From: an uncultured Flavobacteriaceae bacterium
GTDB lineage: Bacteria; Bacteroidota; Bacteroidia; Flavobacteriales; Flavobacteriaceae
Direction: 5' to 3'
NCBI GenBank assembly: GCA_937136455.1
Contig: CAKZOO010000160.1
Span: 1-64,000, forward strand
Length of the DNA: 64,000 nt
Position 1 is the stretch's first letter, and each line of letters opens with the position of its first letter. Of the stretch, positions 49,611 through 57,701 are shown in pieces. The notes below the pieces were generated by a model that searched no databases, was not told the DNA's origin, and saw only the letters and a program-made list of their open reading frames with translations. The translations under genes were made by a program, and so were the position numbers.

Positions 49611-50825
49611 TCAGGTGTAATGATATCTATGGTATAAAAAGGGACCGTTCCCGGAGGAACCACCTCCTTGTTGTAGTGCTGAACCCAGCAAAGGGTCGAT
49701 ATTCAGACGCTCAGAGGTTTCTTGAAGCAGACGCTTGTCACTGGGGTTATCACCCAGTTTGTTTTTGATTTCAGATAAAAAGAGTTCGGAATATTCTCCA
49801 CCTACACGGTTAATATAAATCAACAAATTGTCACGAGTTTGATCTTCTGATTTTAAGAAATACTCTGCACAATTAGTCATTAATGTTGCTTTAGATACAC
49901 CATCACTTGGTATACGAGCAGATACAGGTTGTTGAGCTATTTCCCAAGGATAAGGAAGCTGAATATTTTCGTCATATTCTTCTTTGAAAGAGCGAGCAGC
50001 CATAGAACCAACAGCAGCAGCCATCATGTTGAAGCACATTGGAGAGATGGGCTGTCCAGAGGTTTCTTTTTTGCCGGTAGGGATACCAGCAGAATCGACG
50101 CTTTCTTTATTGGTCTGGGTCATCTTTTCATGCAGGTTAACCTGTGCGAAGACTTTTTCCCAGCCACGAGGTGTAGCATAGGTCTCCAGTTCAGCACGTT
50201 CTTTCGATTTGGTTGGAGCGTACAGCATCTTTGGATCCTTACGGATGAAGTCGATTACCGCAGCATTGACATTCTTACATTGGTTTTCAGCCCAATACAG
50301 CCAATCTTTGGAAGAGATTTTCATCTCTGCTGGCAGCATCCGTGTAATGAGAGTGTCTGGTAGCTCGCGTGCAATAGCACTATCAGAAGCTCTGTTACCA
50401 GCAGCAACAACAAGACATTTAGGATGAAGACGTTTACCTCCAACAGTTCTGTCAAGAATGAGGCTATATGCAGCAGCCAATACCTCTTCCGTTGCACTTG
50501 ATAGCTCATCTAGGAAAAGTAACCAGCCGCTATATCCATCTGGGATTGTGTCTCCTTCGAGAGGAAATGTGTCGAACGGCAAGTACACTGCTTTACCGCG
50601 TTCAGTATCCTTTTCGGGCAGGCCAGTCATATCTTCACTGAGCATTTGGCTCAAACGAAGGTCAATCATTAGAGCATTAGCATCTTTGGCTACTTGATGA
50701 ATCACTTGAGATTTACCAATAGCAGGTGGACCAGCAATGTATGGTACTTGTTTGATACTCAAAGCATTTGTTACGAATTCATAGACTTCAGAAGGTGACA
50801 ATTTTAGTACGTCATTCGCAGACAT
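49611..50825 (-). CDS. MoxR-like AAA+ ATPase
   Basis: 404 residues. Walker A GPPAIGKS (32-39), Walker B WLLFLDELSS, sensor-1 like VVAAGNRASD and a likely arginine finger in LPDTLITRML. The C-terminal end is a Gly/Ser tail (QQGGGSSGNGP). N4-like phages carry this ATPase next to a VWA protein, as here. It is probably a chaperone-like motor working on a host or phage complex. Confidence 0.85.
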   Translation of the reverse strand: MSANDVLKLSPSEVYEFVTNALSIKQVPYIAGPPAIGKSQVIHQVAKDANALMIDLRLSQMLSEDMTGLPEKDTERGKAVYLPFDTFPLEGDTIPDGYSGWLLFLDELSSATEEVLAAAYSLILDRTVGGKRLHPKCLVVAAGNRASDSAIARELPDTLITRMLPAEMKISSKDWLYWAENQCKNVNAAVIDFIRKDPKMLYAPTKSKERAELETYATPRGWEKVFAQVNLHEKMTQTNKESVDSAGIPTGKKETSGQPISPMCFNMMAAAVGSMAARSFKEEYDENIQLPYPWEIAQQPVSARIPSDGVSKATLMTNCAEYFLKSEDQTRDNLLIYINRVGGEYSELFLSEIKNKLGDNPSDKRLLQETSERLNIDPLLGSALQQGGGSSGNGPFLYHRYHYT

Positions 50826-50862
50826 GGTGGTATCTCCTTAATAAAAAACCAAGAAGAAAAGA

Positions 50863-51051
50863 TCACGGTAAAGGTCTGATTTTATATCCACCAGGGAGTC
50901 GATCTTTATGAGTAAACACAGCGACAGCCATTTTAGGATTTGGGTTTTGGCTCATACCAACGAATATGAGATCATGTCTATTTTCTTGTTCATCAAGAGT
51001 ATAGAAAACAGTCTTTGAATGATCATCAAGGTAATAATATCTCCATTCCAT
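50863..51051 (-). CDS. 62-residue unknown protein
   Basis: ATG 51051 with AAGGA eight bases upstream (MEWRYYYLDDHSKTVFYTLD). A compact strand-rich protein ending DRLPGGYKIRPLP. Lies between RNAP2 and the ATPase. Confidence 0.6.
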   Translation of the reverse strand: MEWRYYYLDDHSKTVFYTLDEQENRHDLIFVGMSQNPNPKMAVAVFTHKDRLPGGYKIRPLP

Positions 51052-51149
51052 TATTAATTTCCTTATAAAAAAATAAACCCTCCCCAGCATATAGCTGGAA
51101 AGGGTTTGTCTGTCAGTAGGTTACTTCAAGGAAGTAAACATATCTGCAT

Positions 51150-52346
51150 TTATGAAAGTGTATAGTTGGCGTTAAGGATTACATCACGAGGAATAGATCC
51201 TACTTTATGTGCTCCAACGTCTTGTTTAGCTACTTGTGAACAAATAAAACTAAGTATGTTACTGTCATTTATATCAGCCAAAATTGTGTTGTACTGGCGT
51301 CTTAGATCGTTACCATAGTTGGGATGACAGCGAAAGCAGTCATGTACTGTTACCAATTGAAATGGTGTCATTGGCATGGTTTGGATTAGAGCGATGATCA
51401 CATCTGTGTCCACCAGTCCCATGGTGTCATGGTACAGATAGTCAAGGATTCGAACAGAAAGGAACCCAGTCTCCAGGTAGTAATCCCAAAGAGTCTGAAC
51501 CATCTTTGCAGATTTGCCAGTGGTTCCTTTGTGTCCTTGACTCAGACATTCAAATACACGAGTCATCATCAGTGGGTCATACTGACAACGACGATACATC
51601 TCACGAACGATCATACCGTCGATGCTGTGGATCAGGTTTGGACCCAGACCTTTATGGAAGCGAGGACGTTCGTTGACTTTTTGCACCACTTGATAGTCTT
51701 CATCGAGGAACTTAAAATTCACAAGTTCTTTGTCATGAGTTTCGATACAGCAGTAGAAATTATCAGGCAAATACCAATCATAAGTTGTACCATCAATTTC
51801 ATCCCATAGTTCTTGGATACCTAAGTTCAGATCCCATGCTCCAGGTGCAAGGTGTTCCATAGCATCATAGAACATATCTACATTTTCTCCAAAGAGTGTT
51901 TTGGGTTGTGCTGTTGAACCATAAAGAGCAGTCATGATGCACTGCTTTACATCTTTGCGATCAAGGATCGTGTCCATTTCTAGGGACATATAGATGTGCA
52001 TGTAGGAGTCGAGAATATTCTCGTCACCACCACAGAGCTTCCATGACTGAGGACATGAGACCAAGAGTGAGAGCAGTTGCAGGCCAGATGATGCAGCATC
52101 CAGGCTGATGGTGTAGCCACTCTTTTTACCTTGTGCTGCATCTTTCAATGCAACATAGGCTGCTCTCAACCCGACTGGGTTGCTGGCGTATTTGAAGGTA
52201 TCAGGATCTTTGAAGTTGATCTCTGAGAAATGTAGAAGACGTTTATCCCATTGTTCTTTCTCATAGGCTTTATCGTGTTTACACGCTATATCAGCCATAA
52301 GGTATTCGAGGCCAGTCAATTCACGGAATTCTTGGACCTTCAGCAT
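51150..52346 (-). CDS. RNA polymerase subunit RNAP2 (N4 gp16-like)
   Basis: 398 residues from ATG 52346 with AAGGAG nine bases upstream. It is the C-terminal half of a T7-type single-subunit RNA polymerase: motif A TISLDAASSGLQLL (Asp83), motif B KQCIMTALYGSTA (Lys134, Tyr142) and motif C TVHDCFRCH (His335-Asp336). The rest of the palm lies in RNAP1 at 54,119. N4 has the same two-gene middle polymerase. Several small genes lie between the two subunits here. Confidence 0.9.
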   Translation of the reverse strand: MLKVQEFRELTGLEYLMADIACKHDKAYEKEQWDKRLLHFSEINFKDPDTFKYASNPVGLRAAYVALKDAAQGKKSGYTISLDAASSGLQLLSLLVSCPQSWKLCGGDENILDSYMHIYMSLEMDTILDRKDVKQCIMTALYGSTAQPKTLFGENVDMFYDAMEHLAPGAWDLNLGIQELWDEIDGTTYDWYLPDNFYCCIETHDKELVNFKFLDEDYQVVQKVNERPRFHKGLGPNLIHSIDGMIVREMYRRCQYDPLMMTRVFECLSQGHKGTTGKSAKMVQTLWDYYLETGFLSVRILDYLYHDTMGLVDTDVIIALIQTMPMTPFQLVTVHDCFRCHPNYGNDLRRQYNTILADINDSNILSFICSQVAKQDVGAHKVGSIPRDVILNANYTLS

Positions 52347-52543
52347 CAGATTTCTCCTTCTTGAGCTTGTATGAATTCGTTGCATGTGAGTGGTGCAATT
52401 GTGCCACACTTCCACCAGACGTTGAGCCAATAGCCTTCTTCGTCTTTCTTAATTTCGGCTTTGGTTGCATATATAGGAACCAGTAGATCTCTGGCTCGTC
52501 TGGCTTCGCTCCACCAGATAAAAGATTCCTTGTTGTTCATCAT
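52346..52543 (-). CDS. 65-residue unknown early protein
   Basis: Starts ATG 52543 or 52540 and stops in the RNAP2 ATG. Trp-rich (SFIWWSEARRARDLLVPIYA; YWLNVWWKCG). Coupled to both neighbours. No family recognised. Confidence 0.58.
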   Translation of the reverse strand: MMNNKESFIWWSEARRARDLLVPIYATKAEIKKDEEGYWLNVWWKCGTIAPLTCNEFIQAQEGEI

Positions 52544-52812
52544 CCATTACTCCTTTTCTTGAGTTCAAGCAGAATGAGACGAAATTGCTCTTTCCAGATG
52601 AGGGATTTCATCAGGTATGGAGACTTATGGATTCCGGCTCGTATATTTTTCAGCTTTTTGGTTTTGGTATTTTTCAACAGGCAAATTTGACCCTGCCTGT
52701 TGAGATAACCATTTTGGGACAGACATTCAGCGAAGTATTTGTATTCCGTGATATCCATGCAGAGATACTGTCTATCTTGTTGAGCAGTTACTGGTGCATC
52801 CTTATTTGACAT
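52540..52812 (-). CDS. 90-residue unknown early protein
   Basis: Lys-rich C-terminal half (KNTKTKKLKNIRAGIHKSPY) and an N-terminal YLCMDITEYKYFAECLSQNG. A basic, possibly nucleic-acid-binding small protein. Four-base overlap with the next gene. Confidence 0.58.
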   Translation of the reverse strand: MSNKDAPVTAQQDRQYLCMDITEYKYFAECLSQNGYLNRQGQICLLKNTKTKKLKNIRAGIHKSPYLMKSLIWKEQFRLILLELKKRSNG

Positions 52813-52825
52813 TTAATCAACCTTT

Positions 52826-53071
52826 TTATGACCAAGTTTCTGTCTTCGGGTCATAAACATCTAATACTTGATGTAGATTCAAATCAGTCATCTGACTAAG
52901 AATTTTATCAGCACAAATTTTACGACATTCTTTAGATTCTACGAATTCTTGCGAATGTATTTCAGTTGGTATTTCGATTTCAAAATATTGCATGGTGTCA
53001 ATGACAACCAGTTTTTTTGGTGTTGCTTCTTGCATTTGTTCGAAGCGGTTGATGTCTTCTTGAGTGATCAT
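52826..53071 (-). CDS. 81-residue unknown early protein
   Basis: Starts MITQEDINRFEQMQEATPKK; mixed helix and strand, acidic. Part of the run of small genes between RNAP1 and RNAP2. No family recognised. Confidence 0.58.
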   Translation of the reverse strand: MITQEDINRFEQMQEATPKKLVVIDTMQYFEIEIPTEIHSQEFVESKECRKICADKILSQMTDLNLHQVLDVYDPKTETWS

Positions 53072-53074
53072 GGT

Positions 53075-53317
53075 TCAATCTCCCCATTTGATTTTGTCAG
53101 CAATATCCCAGATTCGAAGAAGATCTTCGTAAGGAACAATGACGTTGGATTTAATTGGAATGCCATTTGGCAATTCCCCGGATCTCATGTGCCGATTGGC
53201 AATGGATTTGATCTTTTCTGCCTTAGCATAGAGTTTTGTGTAATCTTCGTCTTCATAGACTTGACTTCTTTTCAAAAAGTCAGAGATCACACGTTTACGA
53301 TACATTTTAAGTATCAC
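53075..53317 (-). CDS. Small basic unknown early protein
   Basis: 80 residues from GTG 53317, with AGGA upstream and GTGA overlap with the previous stop; ATG 53305 is the alternative. Helical and basic (RKRVISDFLKRSQVYEDEDY; YAKAEKIKSIANRHMRSG). Confidence 0.58.
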   Translation of the reverse strand: MILKMYRKRVISDFLKRSQVYEDEDYTKLYAKAEKIKSIANRHMRSGELPNGIPIKSNVIVPYEDLLRIWDIADKIKWGD

Positions 53318-53556
53318 TTAGTGAATCCTTTCAAAAGAGCAGGGAGCAAACGCTCACACTGCGATTGAGTGTCGAATACGAAGCGATAGTTCCGGGATAC
53401 ATCCATAGATGTCTGTTTCCGAATCTTCACTTCGATCTTGTCATTCTCCATGACAGTAACGAGTGCTTCGTCACCACATAGAAACTTGCTGAAGCCGAGC
53501 TTGTCGTAGTTCTCTTGCCAAGCTTTCATTTTTTCTCGTTTCGTTGGTTCCGCCAT
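53314..53556 (-). CDS. 80-residue unknown early protein
   Basis: From ATG 53556 (MAEPTKREKMKAWQENYDKL). A helical start and a strand-rich middle (ALVTVMENDKIEVKIRKQTS). Overlaps the previous gene by 31 bases. Confidence 0.58.
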   Translation of the reverse strand: MAEPTKREKMKAWQENYDKLGFSKFLCGDEALVTVMENDKIEVKIRKQTSMDVSRNYRFVFDTQSQCERLLPALLKGFTK

Positions 53557-53972
53557 TGACGAATCCTCCATCCAATAAGATGCCACCACCACGCTGCAAT
53601 GAAGCGATGTGGGTTGATGCTCTTGGTTACATTTTCGACGTAGTAATCAACGTCGTCGTCTGTGGTCCAGCCATCACCTCTTGTGAAGTGAGCAGTGATG
53701 CCTGAAACATGGTAGGTTATGCCCAGAGTGAGCTTACCTACATCGAGGATTCCCTCGTTGACTGAGTATTCAATGCCAAGGGTTTCATCGAGACCACCAA
53801 CGCAGCCTGAATAGTATTCGTATTCGATTTCATAAGGTAAGTAGTTTTTGTCTTTGTTATGAGACAAGACATGGAATGTGAGGTCTCCTTCACCTGACCA
53901 ATGGTCTCTGAGATCTTCATCAGATGGTTCGTCGTATTCTACTATCTCTTGAAGGATTTTGAAATCACTCAT
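53526..53972 (-). CDS. Unknown early protein with Trp-rich end
   Basis: 148 residues from ATG 53972 (MSDFKILQEIVEYDEPSDED). A beta-rich middle (YEIEYEYYSGCVGGLDETLG) and a Trp-rich amphipathic end (FIAAWWWHLIGWRIRQWRNQ) that could bind membrane or nucleic acid. No family recognised. Confidence 0.6.
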   Translation of the reverse strand: MSDFKILQEIVEYDEPSDEDLRDHWSGEGDLTFHVLSHNKDKNYLPYEIEYEYYSGCVGGLDETLGIEYSVNEGILDVGKLTLGITYHVSGITAHFTRGDGWTTDDDVDYYVENVTKSINPHRFIAAWWWHLIGWRIRQWRNQRNEKK

Positions 53973-54126
53973 CGTTAACCTCTTTACAAGCAAGGTTCCA
54001 AGCCATCATAGCTGCCATCAAAAGATATGGACGATCTTCAGGTAGATGGTTCTCGATCCATTGAAACAGTTCTTCAAAATCCTTTGGAGTTTTAAAGAAC
54101 TCGTTTGGTGTAATTTTATTAGCCAT
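53965..54126 (-). CDS. 53-residue unknown early protein
   Basis: ATG 54126 overlaps the RNAP1 stop by 8 bases. Product MANKITPNEFFKTPKDFEEL, FQWIENHLPEDRPYLLMAAM, MAWNLACKEVNDE. Its stop overlaps the next gene. Helical; role unknown. Confidence 0.62.
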   Translation of the reverse strand: MANKITPNEFFKTPKDFEELFQWIENHLPEDRPYLLMAAMMAWNLACKEVNDE

Positions 54127-54901
54127 TGATTATTTCCTTTCGTGATAGTTCAAGAACCGCTTTGTTATAGTCTGTGCCTTGGGAGTTGATGTGATAACCT
54201 ACTGCATAAGTACGACCACGACGGTCATACTTATGTGTCAACCAGAACTCATTACCCAGAGTCAGCAGTCCCTGCATGACCTCATAAGAGGTCTCATAGA
54301 ATACTTGTGCTTGTTTCTGACGCTTCTGGAATTCTTCGAAACCTTCACCATTCTTTCGTTTGGGAAGGATCATGTTACCTTCTTCTGAGGCCACTACACT
54401 GGTGTTCAGAGTCAAACCAACTGAGTTTGCACGGTTTATGTGATCAAGACACATATCCTCTTCATCGAAGACATCTGAACCATTCAGAACAATACGACCC
54501 TTGGTATCAAAGTATCCAGAGCCTGATTTGTTGTTAGTGACTTTGTTGGGTCTTACCACCATTGGCAAAGGGAACTGGTAACGATCCAGTAGATCTTGAA
54601 CGTCCTGTGTGATCTCATACTTCATGATGAACTTACGGGAGTCCATGTCGAAGTCCACAAGGTCAGCTTCTACAACATTGATTAGCAGGTCTGCTACATC
54701 CTGTGGTTCACCCCATTTAGGACTGAATAACCCGACCATGGTTGGAACATCAGCTTGTTTGTGCAGGTATATCTGACACAGCACGTCAATCTCAAATGGA
54801 TCATCTGAGAGTGGACTAAACTGATCACGTAGTACATCCATCAACTGATTCCTGTTGAAGATTTCCTCTAAGTTTCGTTGAGTTTCCACCATGTTTGTCA
54901 T
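54119..54901 (-). CDS. RNA polymerase subunit RNAP1 (N4 gp15-like)
   Basis: 260 residues from ATG 54901, with AAAGGAG six bases upstream. LPMVVRPNK and NEFWLTHKYDRRGRTYAVGY are palm/core motifs of T7-type RNA polymerases that precede motif A; the rest is encoded by RNAP2 at 51,150. N4 gp15 is similar in size (269). The hairpin at 55,007 is a likely promoter for it. Confidence 0.88.
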   Translation of the reverse strand: MTNMVETQRNLEEIFNRNQLMDVLRDQFSPLSDDPFEIDVLCQIYLHKQADVPTMVGLFSPKWGEPQDVADLLINVVEADLVDFDMDSRKFIMKYEITQDVQDLLDRYQFPLPMVVRPNKVTNNKSGSGYFDTKGRIVLNGSDVFDEEDMCLDHINRANSVGLTLNTSVVASEEGNMILPKRKNGEGFEEFQKRQKQAQVFYETSYEVMQGLLTLGNEFWLTHKYDRRGRTYAVGYHINSQGTDYNKAVLELSRKEIING

Positions 54902-55006
54902 GGGTTTCTCCTTTGGTTATGTTTCAGTTCGCTTTAGTCAAAAGTAATACAATTCTGAACTATTAGTATTTAGCTGTTGAACACAGGGTCAACGAGCAAC
55001 GCGAGA

Positions 55007-55019
55007 CTGCCGGAGGCAG
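55007..55019 (-). promoter_or_regulatory. N4-like virion-RNAP promoter hairpin
   Basis: CTGCC, triloop GGA, GGCAG: a five-pair stem with three-base loop ~105 bases upstream of the RNAP1 start. N4 virion RNA polymerase recognises stems of this size with a three-base loop. Confidence 0.6.
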
Positions 55020-55050
55020 AAAAACGTAGTATTTAGTCTATCTGTTTTGG

Positions 55051-55092
55051 AAAAAAATAAGTTCTAACCTCCCAACATAAGTTGAGAGGTTA
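55051..55092 (-). terminator. Terminator of the 58-residue early gene
   Basis: On the minus strand TAACCTCTCAAC (55,092-55,081) pairs with the arm at 55,065-55,076 with one mismatch, loop TTAT, and seven T residues follow at 55,051-55,057. It isolates the RNAP1 unit from the gene upstream. Confidence 0.65.
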
Positions 55093-55105
55093 AAGTTTAG
55101 TCAGT

Positions 55106-55282
55106 TCAATGGAGTTCTTTTACCATTGCCCATGTGAAAGCAGTATCATAGACACGTGCTTTATCAGCATTCATGTGAAGAATTTCTTGCAACATCTCTT
55201 TCATATGTTCCTGAAGATCAGGAATGATTGGATTTGCAGTTCGAGGTTTCATTGATGGGGTTACATTAGGATTGGTCGGCAT
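55106..55282 (-). CDS. 58-residue unknown early protein
   Basis: ATG 55282 (MPTNPNVTPSMKPRTANPII), then a helix (LQEHMKEMLQEILHMNADKA). It is followed by a terminator. Codon use matches its neighbours; no family recognised. Confidence 0.55.
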   Translation of the reverse strand: MPTNPNVTPSMKPRTANPIIPDLQEHMKEMLQEILHMNADKARVYDTAFTWAMVKELH

Positions 55283-55352
55283 TGGTATTCTCCATGGGTT
55301 TTCAGTTAAATGAAGTGAGCAGTTTTACACCATGCTTAGGGTGTTGTTGGTC

Positions 55353-55757
55353 TTAACCGAACAAAGAGTCGAGATCGATATCGACTTCAGGATCCTGGAC
55401 AGATTCGACCTGTTCTTGACGACGATAAAGTTGCACGCTGAAATTCAAAGGCATTGATTCGCCTTCCTTCAGAGTGCTACCAGCTTCACGGATCTTCTCG
55501 ATCACTGCGTTGACCAGCACCGCTTCTTCAGCCCATTCAGGGTTCCGCTCATGCGTGTTGGCATAGATGCGGTGAGGCTGGAGATCACTGACTGCGATAC
55601 CACGTGGCAAACGGTTGAATTTCACCGCTGATTCATCATCTTCACTGCCTTCGACAGCAGTTGCAATACCCACGTTGATCCACAGACCTGCGAATTCGTC
55701 TTCGTCTGCTTTGGCTGCGGTTGTGTTGGTTTTCTTCGTTGCAAGTTTGAAAGCCAT
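55353..55757 (-). CDS. Small early protein with acidic SSB-like tail
   Basis: 134 residues from ATG 55757 (MAFKLATKKTNTTAAKADED), AAGGAG nine bases upstream. A beta-rich core (FAGLWINVGIATAVEG; PLNFSVQLYRRQEQVE) and a C-terminal acidic tail ending DIDLDSLFG, similar in style to single-strand binding protein tails. DNA binding is inference; N4's own SSB is larger. The promoter hairpin at 55,802 lies just upstream. Confidence 0.6.
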   Translation of the reverse strand: MAFKLATKKTNTTAAKADEDEFAGLWINVGIATAVEGSEDDESAVKFNRLPRGIAVSDLQPHRIYANTHERNPEWAEEAVLVNAVIEKIREAGSTLKEGESMPLNFSVQLYRRQEQVESVQDPEVDIDLDSLFG

Positions 55758-55801
55758 CTGATTTTCTCCTTCATGATGGTTGTGATGGGAACATTCCCAA
55801 G

Positions 55802-55816
55802 ATTGCCGGAGGCAAT
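55802..55816 (-). promoter_or_regulatory. N4-like virion-RNAP promoter hairpin
   Basis: ATTGCC, GGA, GGCAAT: a six-pair stem with GGA triloop ~45 bases upstream of the SSB-tail gene start. It has the same core (GCC-GGA-GGC) as the hairpins at 55,007 and 57,689. Confidence 0.65.
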
Positions 55817-55878
55817 TCTCCAACTTCAGTCACCATAAAGATGACCGAAGGAAGAGAGTACCTGCTGCGTTTAGCAGC

Positions 55879-56109
55879 TTAAATGGATTCTTGAGTCACT
55901 TCCCAAGGGTAATTGGGTGTTTCATTGAGCAACTGACATTCATAGATAGAAGAGACAAAAGGTGTATTTTGATCTTCTATCAAGAAATTTGAAGCCACAC
56001 TCAAAGCTTGTTCACATTCTTGAGTAGATGGTGCTTCAAGAATGATGGTACGGTTATGAGCGTTACCTTCGGCAGTAAAGAGGATAAAAATAGCGATAAA
56101 CATTTCCAT
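55879..56109 (-). CDS. Small exported or membrane-anchored protein
   Basis: 76 residues. Hydrophobic N terminus (MEMFIAIFILFTAEGNAH) like a signal or anchor, then two cysteines (STQECEQALS; IYECQLLNE) that may form a disulfide in the periplasm. Early phage genes of this form often act in superinfection control, but there is no direct sign here. Confidence 0.55.
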   Translation of the reverse strand: MEMFIAIFILFTAEGNAHNRTIILEAPSTQECEQALSVASNFLIEDQNTPFVSSIYECQLLNETPNYPWEVTQESI

Positions 56110-56163
56110 TGGTTAGTTTCCTTTTTGGTGGTTGGTGATTTCGTTGATGATTAGAAAGTCAAC

Positions 56164-56334
56164 TCATGATGCAGCTTCGAATGCTTCCCATGTGGGTATG
56201 AGCATCACACAATCTGAAACTTCTGTTGCAAGGTGGACGTAGTTTTTGGTTATTGGTCCACAATCTCCTGTTACAGGATTATCTGGGTAAGCGGAGTCGC
56301 TGTAAATCCAGTACGATATATAAGGATCAAACAT
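56164..56334 (-). CDS. 56-residue unknown early protein
   Basis: ATG 56334 (MFDPYISYWIYSDSAYPDNP) ends ...MLIPTWEAFEAAS. It carries two cysteines. AAGGA lies about 11 bases upstream. No family recognised. Confidence 0.5.
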   Translation of the reverse strand: MFDPYISYWIYSDSAYPDNPVTGDCGPITKNYVHLATEVSDCVMLIPTWEAFEAAS

Positions 56335-56346
56335 TGATCATTCCTT

Positions 56347-56601
56347 TCAAAGGTCTTTGAGGATTGCGAGATCAATCAAAGCCCTCTTGCACAGGTCTTC
56401 GATAATGTTCTCATGTGGTTCTCTGGAAGCAAGTATATCATCCACCTTGAAGTCAATATAGCTTTGACTGTTATTGAGTATACGGATAACACGATGCTGC
56501 CAGAAGTAGATGGCTGTGTATGGTTGTTTTACCTCACTGCCATTTTCGAGTAACAGTGAATAGAATGCACAGTTACTCGATTGGTTGATGATTGAGACCA
56601 A
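56347..56601 (-). CDS. Unknown early protein (start uncertain)
   Basis: Up to 84 residues; the only start that gives full length is TTG 56601, with no clear ribosome site. Content looks real (VKQPYTAIYFWQHRVIRILN; EDLCKRALIDLAILKDL). It follows the same spacing as neighbouring early genes. Confidence 0.45.
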   Translation of the reverse strand: MVSIINQSSNCAFYSLLLENGSEVKQPYTAIYFWQHRVIRILNNSQSYIDFKVDDILASREPHENIIEDLCKRALIDLAILKDL

Positions 56602-56633
56602 CCTGGTTTTTAAAGAAGAATTCGGTCATTGGT

Positions 56634-56822
56634 TTAGTTATCCTTCCATACACTTTTGGTTTCGTTGTAGATTGTACGATCTACGGTTGATTGGATTTCC
56701 ATCCAATCATCAGGTGACATGCCACGTTTCTTCATCTCAGCGATGATAGATTCTGCCATGTCTTTGGCGTTGGCCATTACCTGTTTACGTTCAGGTGTGA
56801 GTTCAGGGAATACGATTGCCAT
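56634..56822 (-). CDS. 62-residue helical early protein
   Basis: ATG 56822 overlaps the stop region of the membrane-protein gene. Helical (PELTPERKQVMANAKDMAES, IIAEMKKRGMSPDDWMEIQS). No family recognised. Confidence 0.55.
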   Translation of the reverse strand: MAIVFPELTPERKQVMANAKDMAESIIAEMKKRGMSPDDWMEIQSTVDRTIYNETKSVWKDN

Positions 56823-56961
56823 GTTTGAGTTTCTCCAGTTGGTGAGCTTGCATGTTCAACTGCATGTCGATTGCATTGCTCATTGCTTTGGTAATGAATG
56901 GTCCTCCCAATACCACGAGCATGGCACTGAGAAGACCGATTAAGATGTATTGGAACATCAT
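56803..56961 (-). CDS. 52-residue single-helix membrane protein
   Basis: ATG 56961. One N-terminal transmembrane helix (MMFQYILIGLLSAMLVVLGG) and a polar helical tail. It overlaps the next gene by 20 bases. A small early inner-membrane protein. Confidence 0.6.
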   Translation of the reverse strand: MMFQYILIGLLSAMLVVLGGPFITKAMSNAIDMQLNMQAHQLEKLKHGNRIP

Positions 56962-56964
56962 CAG

Positions 56965-57252
56965 TTATCCGAATACTTCGTTACGGACGATTTCTTCAGG
57001 TGTTCCTGGGATGAAGAGAAGTTGTGCTGGAGTACAGTTATAATTCAGACACTTTTCGATCTCTAGCATCATCATTTCAGCAAACTCAGCAACATGTTGC
57101 CATTCTTTTATTTCCATTTGAAGTTCTTCGTAGAATGCAATTTCTTGATTGTTATGACATACTAGTTCGGACTGTTGATCACTAAGGTCTAGTATCATGT
57201 CCCAAGCTTGAGTAGCTTTCATAGACCAATCATTGTAAGTGATAGTATTCAT
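56965..57252 (-). CDS. 95-residue acidic helical early protein
   Basis: Starts MNTITYNDWSMKATQAWDMI; long acidic helices (FYEELQMEIKEWQHVAEFAE) and a C-terminal PGTPEEIVRNEVFG. No family recognised; first gene of its unit, after a terminator-like hairpin. Confidence 0.58.
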   Translation of the reverse strand: MNTITYNDWSMKATQAWDMILDLSDQQSELVCHNNQEIAFYEELQMEIKEWQHVAEFAEMMMLEIEKCLNYNCTPAQLLFIPGTPEEIVRNEVFG

Positions 57253-57359
57253 TGTTTTCTCCTTGATTTATAGTTGAGTCAATCTGTTGAGAGTTTTCTG
57301 AGATATACTTTAGGTTAGATATAGTATCCTAAGCTGTCTATCTGAGGAAACCCTCTGCC

Positions 57360-57381
57360 CTGCCCTACGGTTGTAGGACAG
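57360..57381 (-). terminator. Terminator-like hairpin after the 84-residue early gene
   Basis: A nine-pair stem with one mismatch (arms 57,360-57,368 and 57,373-57,381, loop of four). The run after it on the minus strand is only GGGTTTCC, so termination may be partial. Confidence 0.4.
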
Positions 57382-57394
57382 AGCTTGAGTTGAG

Positions 57395-57649
57395 TTATGC
57401 GAAGTGTTCTTCGAGAGCTTTGTATTGTGCTTTCAGGCCCTCGTCTGCATCCAGTTTGGCTTGCAGTTCATTCATGGTCTCGGCAGTGGATACCATAACT
57501 GCTTGTTTGTCAGTGAGTTTGGTACTGACTGCCCTGTTGTGGATAAACTCGGTTGCAATTGAGAGACTTTCGTCTGCTGCCTGTGCAGTGCTGATGACTG
57601 GTTGGCATACGGCTACGATGGTGTCGCGGACTGTGCTGAAGATTCCCAT
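57395..57649 (-). CDS. 84-residue early protein, first after the strongest promoter hairpin
   Basis: MGIFSTVRDTIVAVCQPVIS start, then a long helix (ETMNELQAKLDADEGLKAQY). It lies 40 bases downstream of the promoter-like hairpin at 57,689, so it may be among the first proteins made after infection. No family recognised. Confidence 0.6.
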   Translation of the reverse strand: MGIFSTVRDTIVAVCQPVISTAQAADESLSIATEFIHNRAVSTKLTDKQAVMVSTAETMNELQAKLDADEGLKAQYKALEEHFA

Positions 57650-57688
57650 AGTGATGTACTCCTGTGTCTGGGTGATAATACTCCAAGA

Positions 57689-57701
57689 CAGCCGGAGGCT
57701 G
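57689..57701 (-). promoter_or_regulatory. N4-like virion-RNAP promoter hairpin
   Basis: CAGCC, GGA, GGCTG: five-pair stem and GGA triloop, 40 bases upstream of the 84-residue gene. The segment 57,650-57,938 holds no convincing gene; it has this hairpin, G- and C-runs near 57,750-57,800 and an AT-rich stretch. Confidence 0.62.
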
